64,000 bases of DNA. It comes from G963668185 sp963668185 (lineage in GTDB: Bacteria; Chloroflexota; Dehalococcoidia; Lucifugimonadales; G963668185). Both the position numbers and the translations under genes were made by a program. Positions 7,995-15,175 of the stretch are shown here, piece after piece (the first letter of the stretch is position 1; each line of letters begins with the position of its first letter). The notes beneath the pieces were generated by a model, which saw only the letters and a list, made by a program, of their open reading frames with translations, was not told the DNA's origin and searched no databases. The stretch lies in the NCBI GenBank assembly GCA_963668185.1, contig OY764162.1:1364001-1428000 (forward strand), in the 5' to 3' direction.

Positions 7995-10445
7995 CTAGTT
8001 GAAGGACACGGGGTCCACGTCCACGGTCCAGCCGTGCGGGACAGCGATCGTATCCAGGAGGCGGCGAGGGTCCGGGCCTCGCAGGACAATCTGCCACCTG
8101 TACCGGCCTCTCACCCTGGGAGGATATGCGGGCGCAGGGCCTAGAACGGCTTCGTCGTTGAATGCGCGGGCGTCCCTGGAGAGGCGAAGCTGCTCTGAGA
8201 GGTCGAGCGCGGCGCGTTCGGTGTGCGCCCTGTTCGTGTGCGAATAGACCAGGCGAATCATTCCGGCGTAAGGCGGGTTTCCGTGCTCTTTGCGGAATGC
8301 CATCTCCTGGACGTAGAAGTTCAGGAAGTCCTGCTCGGCAGCCGCGCGAACGGCGTAGTGGTCGGGGCGGTAGGTCTGGATGATGACCTTGCCTTCGGCG
8401 TCGCCCCGGCCGGCTCTTCCGGCCACCTGGCAAAGCAACTGGAAGGTGCGCTCGCCGGACCGGAAGTCCGGCACGTTCAGTCCGATGTCGGCCAGGACCA
8501 CTCCGACCAGAGATACAGATGGGAAGTGAAGGCCCTTGGCGACCATCTGCGTGCCGACGAGCACCTGCGCCCTGCCGGAGGCGAAGTCATCCAGGATGCT
8601 CTCGCTGTCGGCCATGCGGCTTGCAGTGTCCCGGTCCCATCGAACAACCGAGGTCCCAGGGAAGGCCGTTTCGACTTCGGCAGCCACCGACTCGGTCCCG
8701 AACCCGTACAGGCTGAGGCGGCGATTCATGCAGGCGCGGCATTGCTCAGGCCGGCGACGGCGACGACCGCAGTAGTGGCAGATCATCCTCTCCGCGCCCT
8801 TGTGATAGGTGAGGGTCACGTCACATCCACTGCACCGGACGACTTCTCCGCATGACCTGCACTGCAGGAAGGAGCCTGAGCCACGACGGTTCAAGAACAG
8901 CACGACCTGGCCGCCGGCGCCCAGGGTCTCTTCGATAGCTTCAGACAGGGGTGAGCTGAGGATTCCCGTGTTCCCGCTCTTCAATTCGGACGCCATGTCC
9001 ACGACAGTGACCTCAGGTAGCCGGCCAGGCGTGGGCGGGCCGGAGGCGGAGGATGGACGGGAGAGTACGCGGGTGGGAAGCTCCAGCAGGCCGACCTCGC
9101 GCCGCCTGGCGCTGTAGTAGGTGGCGAGTTCGGGCGTCGCGCTGCCCAGGAGCACGACGGCTCCCTTCAAGGAGGCGAGCCGGAGCGCGACGTCTCTGGC
9201 GTGATACCTGGGACTGGGTTCGGCCTGCTTGTAGGTCCACTCGTGCTCCTCGTCGAGGACGACCAGGCCCAGATCGGGGATTGGAGCGAAGACCGCGCTC
9301 CTGGAGCCTATCGCGACCTGATACTCGCCGCCCTTTATCTTCCACCACTGGTCGAATCTCTGGCCGTCCGACAGGCCGCTGTGGAGTACGGCGACCTGGC
9401 CGGGGAACCGGGCCGCGAACCGGCTGACGGTCTGATGGGTCAGGGCGATTTCCGGTACGAGCACGATCGCGCGTTTGCCCAGTTCAACGCACCGCGCAAC
9501 GGCATCGAGGTATATCTCCGTCTTGCCGCTCCCTGTGACGCCGTGCAAGAGGAAGGCGGCGGAGCCGTCCTGACTGTCGTCCAACGCGGCGCGTACTTGC
9601 GAGGCTGCCGCGGCCTGCTCGCTCGTCAACACGACGGGATGGGCGGACTGAAAGGCCTTGCCCGCGAGCGGGTCCCGGAATTCCTGCATGGACCGGGTCT
9701 CCAGCCAGCCCTTGTCCAGCAGGCCGCTTACCGCGCTGCTCCCGTACTCGCGGCGGGCTTCCGCGATGCGCATCGAGTGACGTTCCGACGCAAGGTGTTT
9801 GACTAACTCAGACTGCCTGGGCGCGGACTTTGCCAGGGCCTCGTACTCGGAGGAGTCCAGCTTGAAGGCCTGGTCGGTGAGCTTGAGGCTCTGGACCATG
9901 CGGCGTTTCACGGACGGGCCAACTCTGCCGCCCTCCGTTCTACGAACATGGCCCGCGTTGACAAGGCGGTCGATGACGGAGCGGCTCGTTCGCCGGGCCT
10001 CAATCAATCTGTCCTGGCTGACGCGGCCAGTTGAGTGAATGTGCTCGAGGATCTCGGCCTGGCGCCGCGTCAAGCCTGACCGGACTTCGGCGGGATCCTC
10101 TACCGAGGACTCAAGGTACGTGGCCGGCCTTGCGCGGGTTCCATGCGGCAGCATGGGGGCCAGGGCCTCGAAAAGACCGCACATGTAGTAGTCGGACACC
10201 CAGCGAGCGAGGGCCAGTTGATCCGCGTCGAGCAGCACGTCCGGGTACACCAGTCCAAGCACGTCCCGAGTATAGGGCGCGTTGGTCACGCCGGAGAGTT
10301 CGAAGACCACTCCCTGGAGGGTGCGCGGCCCGAATGGCGCCCTCAGCAACTGGCCGGGGGCGAGTTCCAGGCCGTCGGGGATCGAGTAGGTGAATGTGCG
10401 GCCCGCTCCTACAGGGGAGTCGACGGCGACTTCAGCGTACTTCAT
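7995..10445 (-). CDS. priA: Primosomal protein N' (replication restart helicase)
   Basis: 816 residues, slightly longer than average PriA. The order is an N-terminal DNA-binding domain, a winged-helix region (residues about 120-230), Walker A GVTGSGKTEIYL near 305, DEEH near 400, and a zinc module with CRSCGEVVRCSGC and CHYCGRRRRRPEQCRAC near 530-570. The helicase C-terminal domain (ATVLVGTQMVAKGLHFPSV type) and PriA C-terminal domain follow. It reloads the replisome at stalled forks. It is downstream of rplS on the same strand, separated by hairpin repeats. Start ATG of MKYAEVAVDSPVGAGRTFTY is standard. Confidence 0.95.
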   Translation of the reverse strand: MKYAEVAVDSPVGAGRTFTYSIPDGLELAPGQLLRAPFGPRTLQGVVFELSGVTNAPYTRDVLGLVYPDVLLDADQLALARWVSDYYMCGLFEALAPMLPHGTRARPATYLESSVEDPAEVRSGLTRRQAEILEHIHSTGRVSQDRLIEARRTSRSVIDRLVNAGHVRRTEGGRVGPSVKRRMVQSLKLTDQAFKLDSSEYEALAKSAPRQSELVKHLASERHSMRIAEARREYGSSAVSGLLDKGWLETRSMQEFRDPLAGKAFQSAHPVVLTSEQAAAASQVRAALDDSQDGSAAFLLHGVTGSGKTEIYLDAVARCVELGKRAIVLVPEIALTHQTVSRFAARFPGQVAVLHSGLSDGQRFDQWWKIKGGEYQVAIGSRSAVFAPIPDLGLVVLDEEHEWTYKQAEPSPRYHARDVALRLASLKGAVVLLGSATPELATYYSARRREVGLLELPTRVLSRPSSASGPPTPGRLPEVTVVDMASELKSGNTGILSSPLSEAIEETLGAGGQVVLFLNRRGSGSFLQCRSCGEVVRCSGCDVTLTYHKGAERMICHYCGRRRRRPEQCRACMNRRLSLYGFGTESVAAEVETAFPGTSVVRWDRDTASRMADSESILDDFASGRAQVLVGTQMVAKGLHFPSVSLVGVVLADIGLNVPDFRSGERTFQLLCQVAGRAGRGDAEGKVIIQTYRPDHYAVRAAAEQDFLNFYVQEMAFRKEHGNPPYAGMIRLVYSHTNRAHTERAALDLSEQLRLSRDARAFNDEAVLGPAPAYPPRVRGRYRWQIVLRGPDPRRLLDTIAVPHGWTVDVDPVSFN

Positions 10446-10506
10446 GGTGGAAGAGCCGTGAGCGCCAGTTTCGGAGGGCAGGCACTGTCGGATTACCCCA
10501 TCCTAG

Positions 10507-10565
10507 CCTTCCCCAGCAGACTGGGGAAGGGATTGGAGAAGTGCGCCAGCAGACTGGGGAAGGGG
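10507..10565. repeat. Intergenic palindromic repeat family B, one full and one partial copy
   Basis: CTTCCCCAG-CAGA-CTGGGGAAG is a 9-bp-arm hairpin at 10507-10530. A second, left-truncated copy (CCAGCAGACTGGGGAAGG) ends at 10565. The same unit occurs at 20471-20494, 27554-27575 and 57030-57053. Lying between rplS and priA, it could also act as a hairpin at the rplS mRNA end. Confidence 0.75.
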
Positions 10566-10571
10566 GCGCGG

Positions 10572-10910
10572 CTATCTGCGTTCCTTGATACGGGCGTGCC
10601 GGCCTGTTCGACCTCGGAGGTAGTAGAGGCGCGCTCTCCTGACTTTGCCGCGTCGAACGGTCTTGACTGCCTGCACTACGGGGGAGTTCAGCAGAAACGT
10701 CCTCTCGACTCCGATCTCATGCGTTACGCGCCGGACGGTGAAGGAGCGGCCGGGGCCGCGGCCGCGCTTGCGGATGACGACGCCTTCGAACATCTGAGTA
10801 CGTTCGTTGTCGCCTTCCTTGACGCGTATGGAGACGTTGACGGTGTCTCCGGGCTGGAACTCTTCTACAGCCGGGTTCGGTTCCAATGTGACGAGATCGT
10901 GGGCGTCCAT
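10572..10910 (-). CDS. rplS: 50S ribosomal protein L19
   Basis: 112 residues with the L19 signature: FQPGDTVNVSIRVKEGDNER, FEGVVIRKRGRGPGRSFTVRR, GVERTFLLNSP and the basic C-terminal YYLRGRTGRHARIKERR. It lies at the 30S-50S interface. Length matches the family. Start ATG with TAAGGA upstream. It is not next to the usual trmD-rimM partners; its neighbours are a restriction system upstream and priA downstream. Confidence 0.97.
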   Translation of the reverse strand: MDAHDLVTLEPNPAVEEFQPGDTVNVSIRVKEGDNERTQMFEGVVIRKRGRGPGRSFTVRRVTHEIGVERTFLLNSPVVQAVKTVRRGKVRRARLYYLRGRTGRHARIKERR

Positions 10911-11116
10911 TTCGCTATGTTCCTTACGGTGGATACTTGGTTTTCGAGTGGGGTTCTATTCTATTGTCAACTGGGCGATTCGGCAAGAAAGTGTACTCGT
11001 TCAGGGACTAAGAGGAGGGCGCTTCCCAGAGTTTTAGACACGCTCTTAGCCGGGCGCGCGCCGCTCACGCCAATACCCCTGTCTCCGCGAGGCGGGCCAT
11101 GAGGTACTCCTGGGGC

Positions 11117-11842
11117 TCACCCTCCATTGATGAGCGTTCGAAGGTTCGGCGCCAGATCGTCGAGGCTGAACCAGTTCGGATCGTCCTCAATAAGCACTGC
11201 TGGCGTGCGCGGGATGGTGCCGTCGTCCAGCGCGATCGTGACGGGCAGACAGATTCGCCAGTCGTCGTAGGTGCATCGGATCAACTCGTCGTCGGTCGAT
11301 ACGCCGTACACACTCTTGAGCCATCGGATCGCGTCCGGGTTGTCGATCAACGGCAGGCCACGATCCAGAGATTTGCCGCGGAAGATCGAGTTTGACACGT
11401 TGCAGAGTAGTACGTCGAAGTCTCCGACTTCGTAGCGGTCGTTGTGAGCCTTGCTGAAATTACTGCGTGACTTGTGGCACTTGACCTTGAAGTGCGGGCG
11501 CTTCACCTTGTGGCGCGGTCCGCCCATCCTGAACGATCCACGAACCGCGTTCTTGGTCTCGGCTTTGAGGCGGTCGCCAGTGCGTCGGTATGTGATGCTC
11601 ACGTCCTCGTCGTAGGCTCCTGGCTGTGGGTTGAGATTGAGTTTCTGCACATCCCAGTCGCGAGGGTCTAGTGCCTGCTTGAGCACAGCTGCGCCAATGT
11701 ACTCGGTCGCCTTGCCTCGGATCATCGGGAGTACCTTCTGGTCCTCCAGGATGTCGAGCAGATTATCCTGCGGGATGTTGTAGGTCTCGCAGTACTCGCG
11801 GATGCTGTTGTAGATGCGATTGGCATCCTCGGAGTTAAACAC
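11117..11842 (-). CDS. Putative type II restriction endonuclease
   Basis: 241 residues, starting at a GTG that overlaps the end of the methylase gene by 8 bp. It contains a plausible PD-(D/E)XK core: GAYDEDVSI, then about 17 residues later KAETKNA, giving the D...ExK arrangement of metal-dependent nucleases. Many basic residues (PRHKVKRPHFKVKCHKSR) follow. The assignment rests mainly on position behind a D12-class adenine methylase; I do not recognise the cleavage specificity. Expected role: cut unmethylated foreign DNA. Confidence 0.7.
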   Translation of the reverse strand: MFNSEDANRIYNSIREYCETYNIPQDNLLDILEDQKVLPMIRGKATEYIGAAVLKQALDPRDWDVQKLNLNPQPGAYDEDVSITYRRTGDRLKAETKNAVRGSFRMGGPRHKVKRPHFKVKCHKSRSNFSKAHNDRYEVGDFDVLLCNVSNSIFRGKSLDRGLPLIDNPDAIRWLKSVYGVSTDDELIRCTYDDWRICLPVTIALDDGTIPRTPAVLIEDDPNWFSLDDLAPNLRTLINGG

Positions 11843-12704
11843 TGTAGTTCCTGATGAACAATTCCCTGCCTTTGCCTCTCACACCGCGAAAGCCATCCTT
11901 GAGCTTCTGGCCGTTGCGCTGGTCGTCCGTCCTGGCAATCGTGTAGTTCCATTGCTGATTACTGACTGACTCGACCCACTCGTACATTTCCCACACATCG
12001 GAGTGGTCGTCGTAGGTAAGCAGGAACTTCAGGCGGTCGGCGTTCCGCTTGAGGCATTCTGCCAGTCGCTTGTGGTCGGCGCGGTCAAACGTGCAGTTGT
12101 AGAACTTCTGCTGGTCCGCGTTATAGTACGGCGGATCGACGAACGCGAATGCTCCATCGGGTAGTGCGTCGATCACGCCCTCAAAGTCGAACGAAGTGAT
12201 CTCTGAGTCTTGCAAGCGGTCGGACACTGTACGCAGGTGCGGCGGCCAGTTCTCTGGGCACATTGAATACTTGCGCCCGTAACCCCAGTAGCAGTTCTCC
12301 TGCCGCATGATGCCACTGTAGGAAGTGCGGTTCAGATAGAACCACCTGAACGCCTGCTCCAGTCCGTTCGTTGGCTTGTAAACGTTCTTGTAGTGCGCGT
12401 GGTTCTCCTTCGTCGCGTCAATGCCGGACAGCAGATCGATCAGGTCTTCGACCCGATCCCGGATGTGCCGGAGTGTGTTGATTACGTCCGCGTCCAGATC
12501 GTTGATGATCGAGCGACTCACTCGCTTTTTGGCGAAGAAGATGCTTGCGCCGCCAGCGAACGGCTCGCAGTACACGTCATGGTCGGGAATCTCATCGAGG
12601 ATCAGCTTCCTCGCGTAGAACTTGCCGCCTGGGTACCTGAAAGGCGAGTTTGACCTGTTCGACCGAGGCAGAAACAAGTTCGAGGTTCCGTTCTGGCTGC
12701 TCAC
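11835..12704 (-). CDS. D12-class DNA adenine-N6 methyltransferase of a type II R-M system
   Basis: 289 residues, typical for Dam/DpnIIA-like enzymes. The SAM motif is FRYPGGKFYARK followed by YCEPFAGGASIFF, and the catalytic motif is FVDPPYYN. The frame is open about 80 codons further upstream, but GTG 12704 overlaps the stop of the preceding small ORF as GTGA with a GAGG upstream, which indicates coupled translation. It protects host DNA from the overlapping nuclease gene. Order small ORF, M, R on one mRNA would delay nuclease production relative to methylase. Confidence 0.9.
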   Translation of the reverse strand: MSSQNGTSNLFLPRSNRSNSPFRYPGGKFYARKLILDEIPDHDVYCEPFAGGASIFFAKKRVSRSIINDLDADVINTLRHIRDRVEDLIDLLSGIDATKENHAHYKNVYKPTNGLEQAFRWFYLNRTSYSGIMRQENCYWGYGRKYSMCPENWPPHLRTVSDRLQDSEITSFDFEGVIDALPDGAFAFVDPPYYNADQQKFYNCTFDRADHKRLAECLKRNADRLKFLLTYDDHSDVWEMYEWVESVSNQQWNYTIARTDDQRNGQKLKDGFRGVRGKGRELFIRNYSV

Positions 12705-12865
12705 GCGATTACATCCTCGTACTTGAGTAGGCTGCCTTCCATACCCCGAAGCGTCCATACCGTCTGCTGGATCGTGTCGAGCGACCATGTGTTGTCGCGG
12801 CCTGAGAACTCCACGAAGCAGCGCGAACGATCCTTCTGCGATATCCGGCGATAAATCTCGAACAC
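12701..12865 (-). CDS. Small leader protein of the R-M operon, unknown function
   Basis: 54 residues from GTG, starting VFEIYRRISQKDRSR and ending LKYEDVIA. Its TGA overlaps the methylase GTG, so it is probably translated. No helix-turn-helix like those of R-M controller (C) proteins is apparent. No Shine-Dalgarno precedes it; instead an extended -10 lies about 8 nt upstream, which would make the mRNA leaderless. It could be a regulatory leader peptide or the remnant of a larger protein. Confidence 0.5.
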   Translation of the reverse strand: MFEIYRRISQKDRSRCFVEFSGRDNTWSLDTIQQTVWTLRGMEGSLLKYEDVIA

Positions 12866-12873
12866 TTTGGCTA

Positions 12874-12882
12874 ATGATAGCA
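12874..12882 (-). promoter_or_regulatory. Extended -10 promoter of the R-M operon
   Basis: On the minus strand TGCTATCAT gives an extended -10 (TG-n-TATCAT). Transcription should begin at about 12866-12868, on or just before the GTG at 12865. No good -35 is visible. This predicts a leaderless transcript. Confidence 0.5.
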
Positions 12883-12966
12883 CAGCGGTAGGCAGACGTG
12901 CACGGCCTGGCGATCGCCGGTAAATGTTCGGTGTTGGGGAGCGGAGACCCCACCCACCCCCCACCT

Positions 12967-13222
12967 CTGGATACCGGCCTTCGCCGGTATGACGGGTGGG
13001 CGCGCTGCTAACTGTCATTCCGATCGAGCGCCGCGGTGACTGTCATTCCGAGTCCCCCGAGGAATCCAAAGCCTCCTGTACGCCGCCAACCCCCGCCCGG
13101 TGAGACGCGCGTTTGGCCGGGACGCGGCGTTGGTGGAGTGCGGGGCGTCCGAGATTCCTCGGGGGACTCGGAACGACAGTGTGCGGGGGGCGCGGCCCTT
13201 CGACAGGTTCGGGGCGAACGGG
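12967..13222. repeat. Cluster of intergenic repeats (families C, D and A)
   Basis: The 505-bp gap 12866-13370 contains no convincing gene. It holds a family C unit at 12967-12995 (ATACCGGCCTTCGCCGGTAT hairpin) and two family D units in opposite orientation at 13041-13067 and 13150-13181 (CCGAGTCCCCCGAGGAAT). A diverged family A unit lies at 13199-13222. Peptides translated from here are artefacts of the repeats. The rest to 13370 shows no feature. Confidence 0.75.
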
Positions 13223-13370
13223 AGCTGGGGCTTTCGGCGGGTTCGGGGCAGGATCTCAAGGGGGAGAGGATTTTGGGACTGCTCGAAGGAAGGCGAACGT
13301 CGCCTCGTTTGCAGCCGCTCCTCAAGGGAGAGGATTTTGGTGCTGCCTGAAGGGGTTTGCGCCGAACTTG

Positions 13371-14306
13371 CTAGGCTGGGACGGTCAGGTCTGTTTTGAG
13401 CAGCTCGACGTGCTGGATGCCTATGCCGCAGCAGCCTCCTACGATCTGGATGTTGTAGTCTTGGATCCACCTGTTGGACTCGGCTAGATAGCCTTCGGGC
13501 GAGATCATGTTGACGAATATCCAGTTGGGCGTGGACCAGTCGCCTGAGTGGGAGTACGCGCCGAGGGGGCCGTCCCAATGCTCGCGGCAGACGGCGAGGG
13601 CGGGGCCGGTGTCTTCGACCTCGGAGTGGAGGACGAGCAGCGCGTCGCCGCCGTGGGCCATGGCGGGGCCGATGGCGTCGGCGAGCTTGACGCCGCTGTC
13701 GCGGGCGATGGGGCTGGAGGGATAGCCGCGGCCGCCGATCCAGACTGTGGAGCCGTCGACGCCGACGGCGGCGCTGACGGCGACCCAGTGCGGGAGGCCG
13801 GTGTTGGCGGCGGCTTCGGCTGCGGCGACGATGGGTTCGAGCTTGTCGCTGAGGAATTCGAGGATGATCATGTCCGCGCCGGCTTCGGCCTGGATCTGGG
13901 CCTGCTCGTTGTAGGCGTCGAGCATCTGCCTGTCGGTGTAGCTGTCGGGCAGACCGAAGCGTGAGAGGACGCCGGCGACGTGGACGTCGTGGTCTGGGGC
14001 CATGCTGTCGCGGGCCTCGACGGCGAGGCGGACGGCCTTGGCGTTAAGCTCGGCGGACTGCGCCTCCATGTCGGTGCCTTCGAGGACGTACCGCGCGGAG
14101 GAGAAGGTGTTGACGGTGATGATGTCTGCGCCGGCGCGGATGTAGCTCTGGTGAAGCTGGGTGACGGTGTCTGCGTAGTCCCTGAGGGCGACGCCGCACC
14201 AGGCCTTCTGGTGCATGGGGACGCCCATGCGCTGGAGTTCGGTGCCGATTGCGCCGTCGAGGATGATCATCTCGCCGTTGTCCAGTCGTTCCTTAAGTGG
14301 CTGCAT
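13371..14306 (-). CDS. Homocysteine S-methyltransferase-family protein with altered zinc site
   Basis: 311 residues with the TIM-barrel start ILDGAIGTELQRMG and the C-terminal GGCCGIG pair of cysteines that bind zinc in homocysteine or betaine-homocysteine methyltransferases. The third zinc cysteine normally falls in a GxNC motif about 75 residues earlier. Here the equivalent stretch reads LLVLHSEVEDT, with a histidine and no cysteine. The enzyme may use a CCH site or may act on something other than homocysteine. A perfect TATAAT lies at 14345-14350 upstream. No neighbour suggests a methionine pathway. Confidence 0.8.
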   Translation of the reverse strand: MQPLKERLDNGEMIILDGAIGTELQRMGVPMHQKAWCGVALRDYADTVTQLHQSYIRAGADIITVNTFSSARYVLEGTDMEAQSAELNAKAVRLAVEARDSMAPDHDVHVAGVLSRFGLPDSYTDRQMLDAYNEQAQIQAEAGADMIILEFLSDKLEPIVAAAEAAANTGLPHWVAVSAAVGVDGSTVWIGGRGYPSSPIARDSGVKLADAIGPAMAHGGDALLVLHSEVEDTGPALAVCREHWDGPLGAYSHSGDWSTPNWIFVNMISPEGYLAESNRWIQDYNIQIVGGCCGIGIQHVELLKTDLTVPA

Positions 14307-14344
14307 GGGACGGGGCCTCCTCCGAGGTGTGTTGGAATGGCGCG

Positions 14345-14350
14345 ATTATA
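14345..14350 (-). promoter_or_regulatory. -10 element (TATAAT) for the homocysteine-methyltransferase-like gene
   Basis: A perfect TATAAT on the minus strand, followed by C, about 38 bp before the ATG. No -35 match at 16-18 bp. The region 14307-14464 otherwise holds only a family D repeat at 14398-14424. Confidence 0.45.
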
Positions 14351-14397
14351 CGGGAGGGGCGTCGTTGGCGGGGCGGAGGCGGGTGGGAGGCTTCAGG

Positions 14398-14424
14398 TTC
14401 CCCTCGGGGGACTCGGAACGACAG
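14398..14424. repeat. Intergenic repeat family D
   Basis: CCCTCGGGGGACTCGGAACG matches the units at 13150-13181 (same orientation) and 13041-13067 (opposite orientation). It lies between two convergent or unrelated genes with no coding potential. Confidence 0.6.
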
Positions 14425-14464
14425 AGGGCGGTCAGAGAGAACGGGGCTCGAAGACGATGGCTAC

Positions 14465-14857
14465 TTAGACGGAAAGTATGTTCAAGCCCCGAATTCGCTC
14501 GAAGTGCCTTCGGTTGTTGGTGAGGAGCGTAAGGTCATGGCGGATAGCTGTGGAGCCTATCAGCAGATCGAAGTCGCCAATGGGAGTGCCGGCGGCTCTG
14601 AGCCGTCCTCGCTCTCTTGCGAAAATTTGGCAGACTGCGTCATCGACAGGTACGACTTCGATACCCGCAAGGAACCTGTGAAGCGCCAGTTCGTTGCCGT
14701 CTGGGTCCGTTGAAAAGAACACGCCCTGATACAGCTCCGCCATAGAAACGATGCTCAGGCCGACGCCTTCCGGCATCAGCCGGTCCAGACGAGCGGTTAC
14801 CCGGGCAACACCGTGAAGACAATGAACAACCCAGTCGGTATCCAACAGATACCTCAT
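14465..14857 (-). CDS. vapC: VapC-type PIN-domain toxin
   Basis: 130 residues. YLLDTDWVV gives the first catalytic Asp, SMAELYQGV the conserved Glu, and GDFDLLIGSTAIRHDLTLLT the last acidic cluster (IGDFDLLI is a standard VapC motif). It is a Mg-dependent RNase that blocks translation when free of antitoxin. I chose the ATG giving MRYLLDT; the open frame upstream lacks PIN sequence. It begins 5 bp after the antitoxin stop on the same strand. Confidence 0.93.
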   Translation of the reverse strand: MRYLLDTDWVVHCLHGVARVTARLDRLMPEGVGLSIVSMAELYQGVFFSTDPDGNELALHRFLAGIEVVPVDDAVCQIFARERGRLRAAGTPIGDFDLLIGSTAIRHDLTLLTNNRRHFERIRGLNILSV

Positions 14858-14862
14858 GGGGA

Positions 14863-15102
14863 CTAGATCTGCGGTCCTTGACTGGAATCGAGAAGACGGT
14901 CTGAGTAGATGCTTCGCAGTAACTCTTCGGGGTCGTGGGTACCTTTCCATGCCCCTGCTACCGTGTGGAGCGTCCGGCGACTTGCGCTGGTTGGGCGCGT
15001 GTCGTTGATGGACACCGTCACCTCCTCGCCTTCTTCCAGGTCCAGCGGTTCGAGAGGCACGAGTGTTCCTTTGGAATATCTGGCTTTGACAGTTTCAAGC
15101 AC
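14863..15102 (-). CDS. AF2212/DUF104-like antitoxin of the VapBC pair
   Basis: 79 residues from GTG 15102, which has GAAGGAGAG 6 nt upstream. The N-terminal YSKGTLVPLEPLDLEEGEEV matches the short beta-rich DUF104 antitoxin family, with a charged helical tail that should wrap the toxin. It lies immediately before vapC. Such antitoxins usually repress their own operon; a -10 is present at 15139-15144. Confidence 0.85.
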   Translation of the reverse strand: MLETVKARYSKGTLVPLEPLDLEEGEEVTVSINDTRPTSASRRTLHTVAGAWKGTHDPEELLRSIYSDRLLDSSQGPQI

Positions 15103-15138
15103 CGGACGCTCTCCTTCGGCAGCGTGGATGGTATTGCG

Positions 15139-15144
15139 ATTATA
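15139..15144 (-). promoter_or_regulatory. -10 element of the toxin-antitoxin operon
   Basis: A perfect TATAAT on the minus strand, 36 bp before the GTG, followed by C. No convincing -35. The position suits autoregulation by the antitoxin. Confidence 0.5.
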
Positions 15145-15175
15145 GCGGTTGCGTTGCGTCACGCGCACTGAGTAC

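Noticed and set aside
12701..13018. 105-residue reading of the ORF before the methylase
   Set aside because: Its first half is translated from intergenic repeats (RHTGEGRYPEV). Only the last 54 codons, behind the -10, are likely real.
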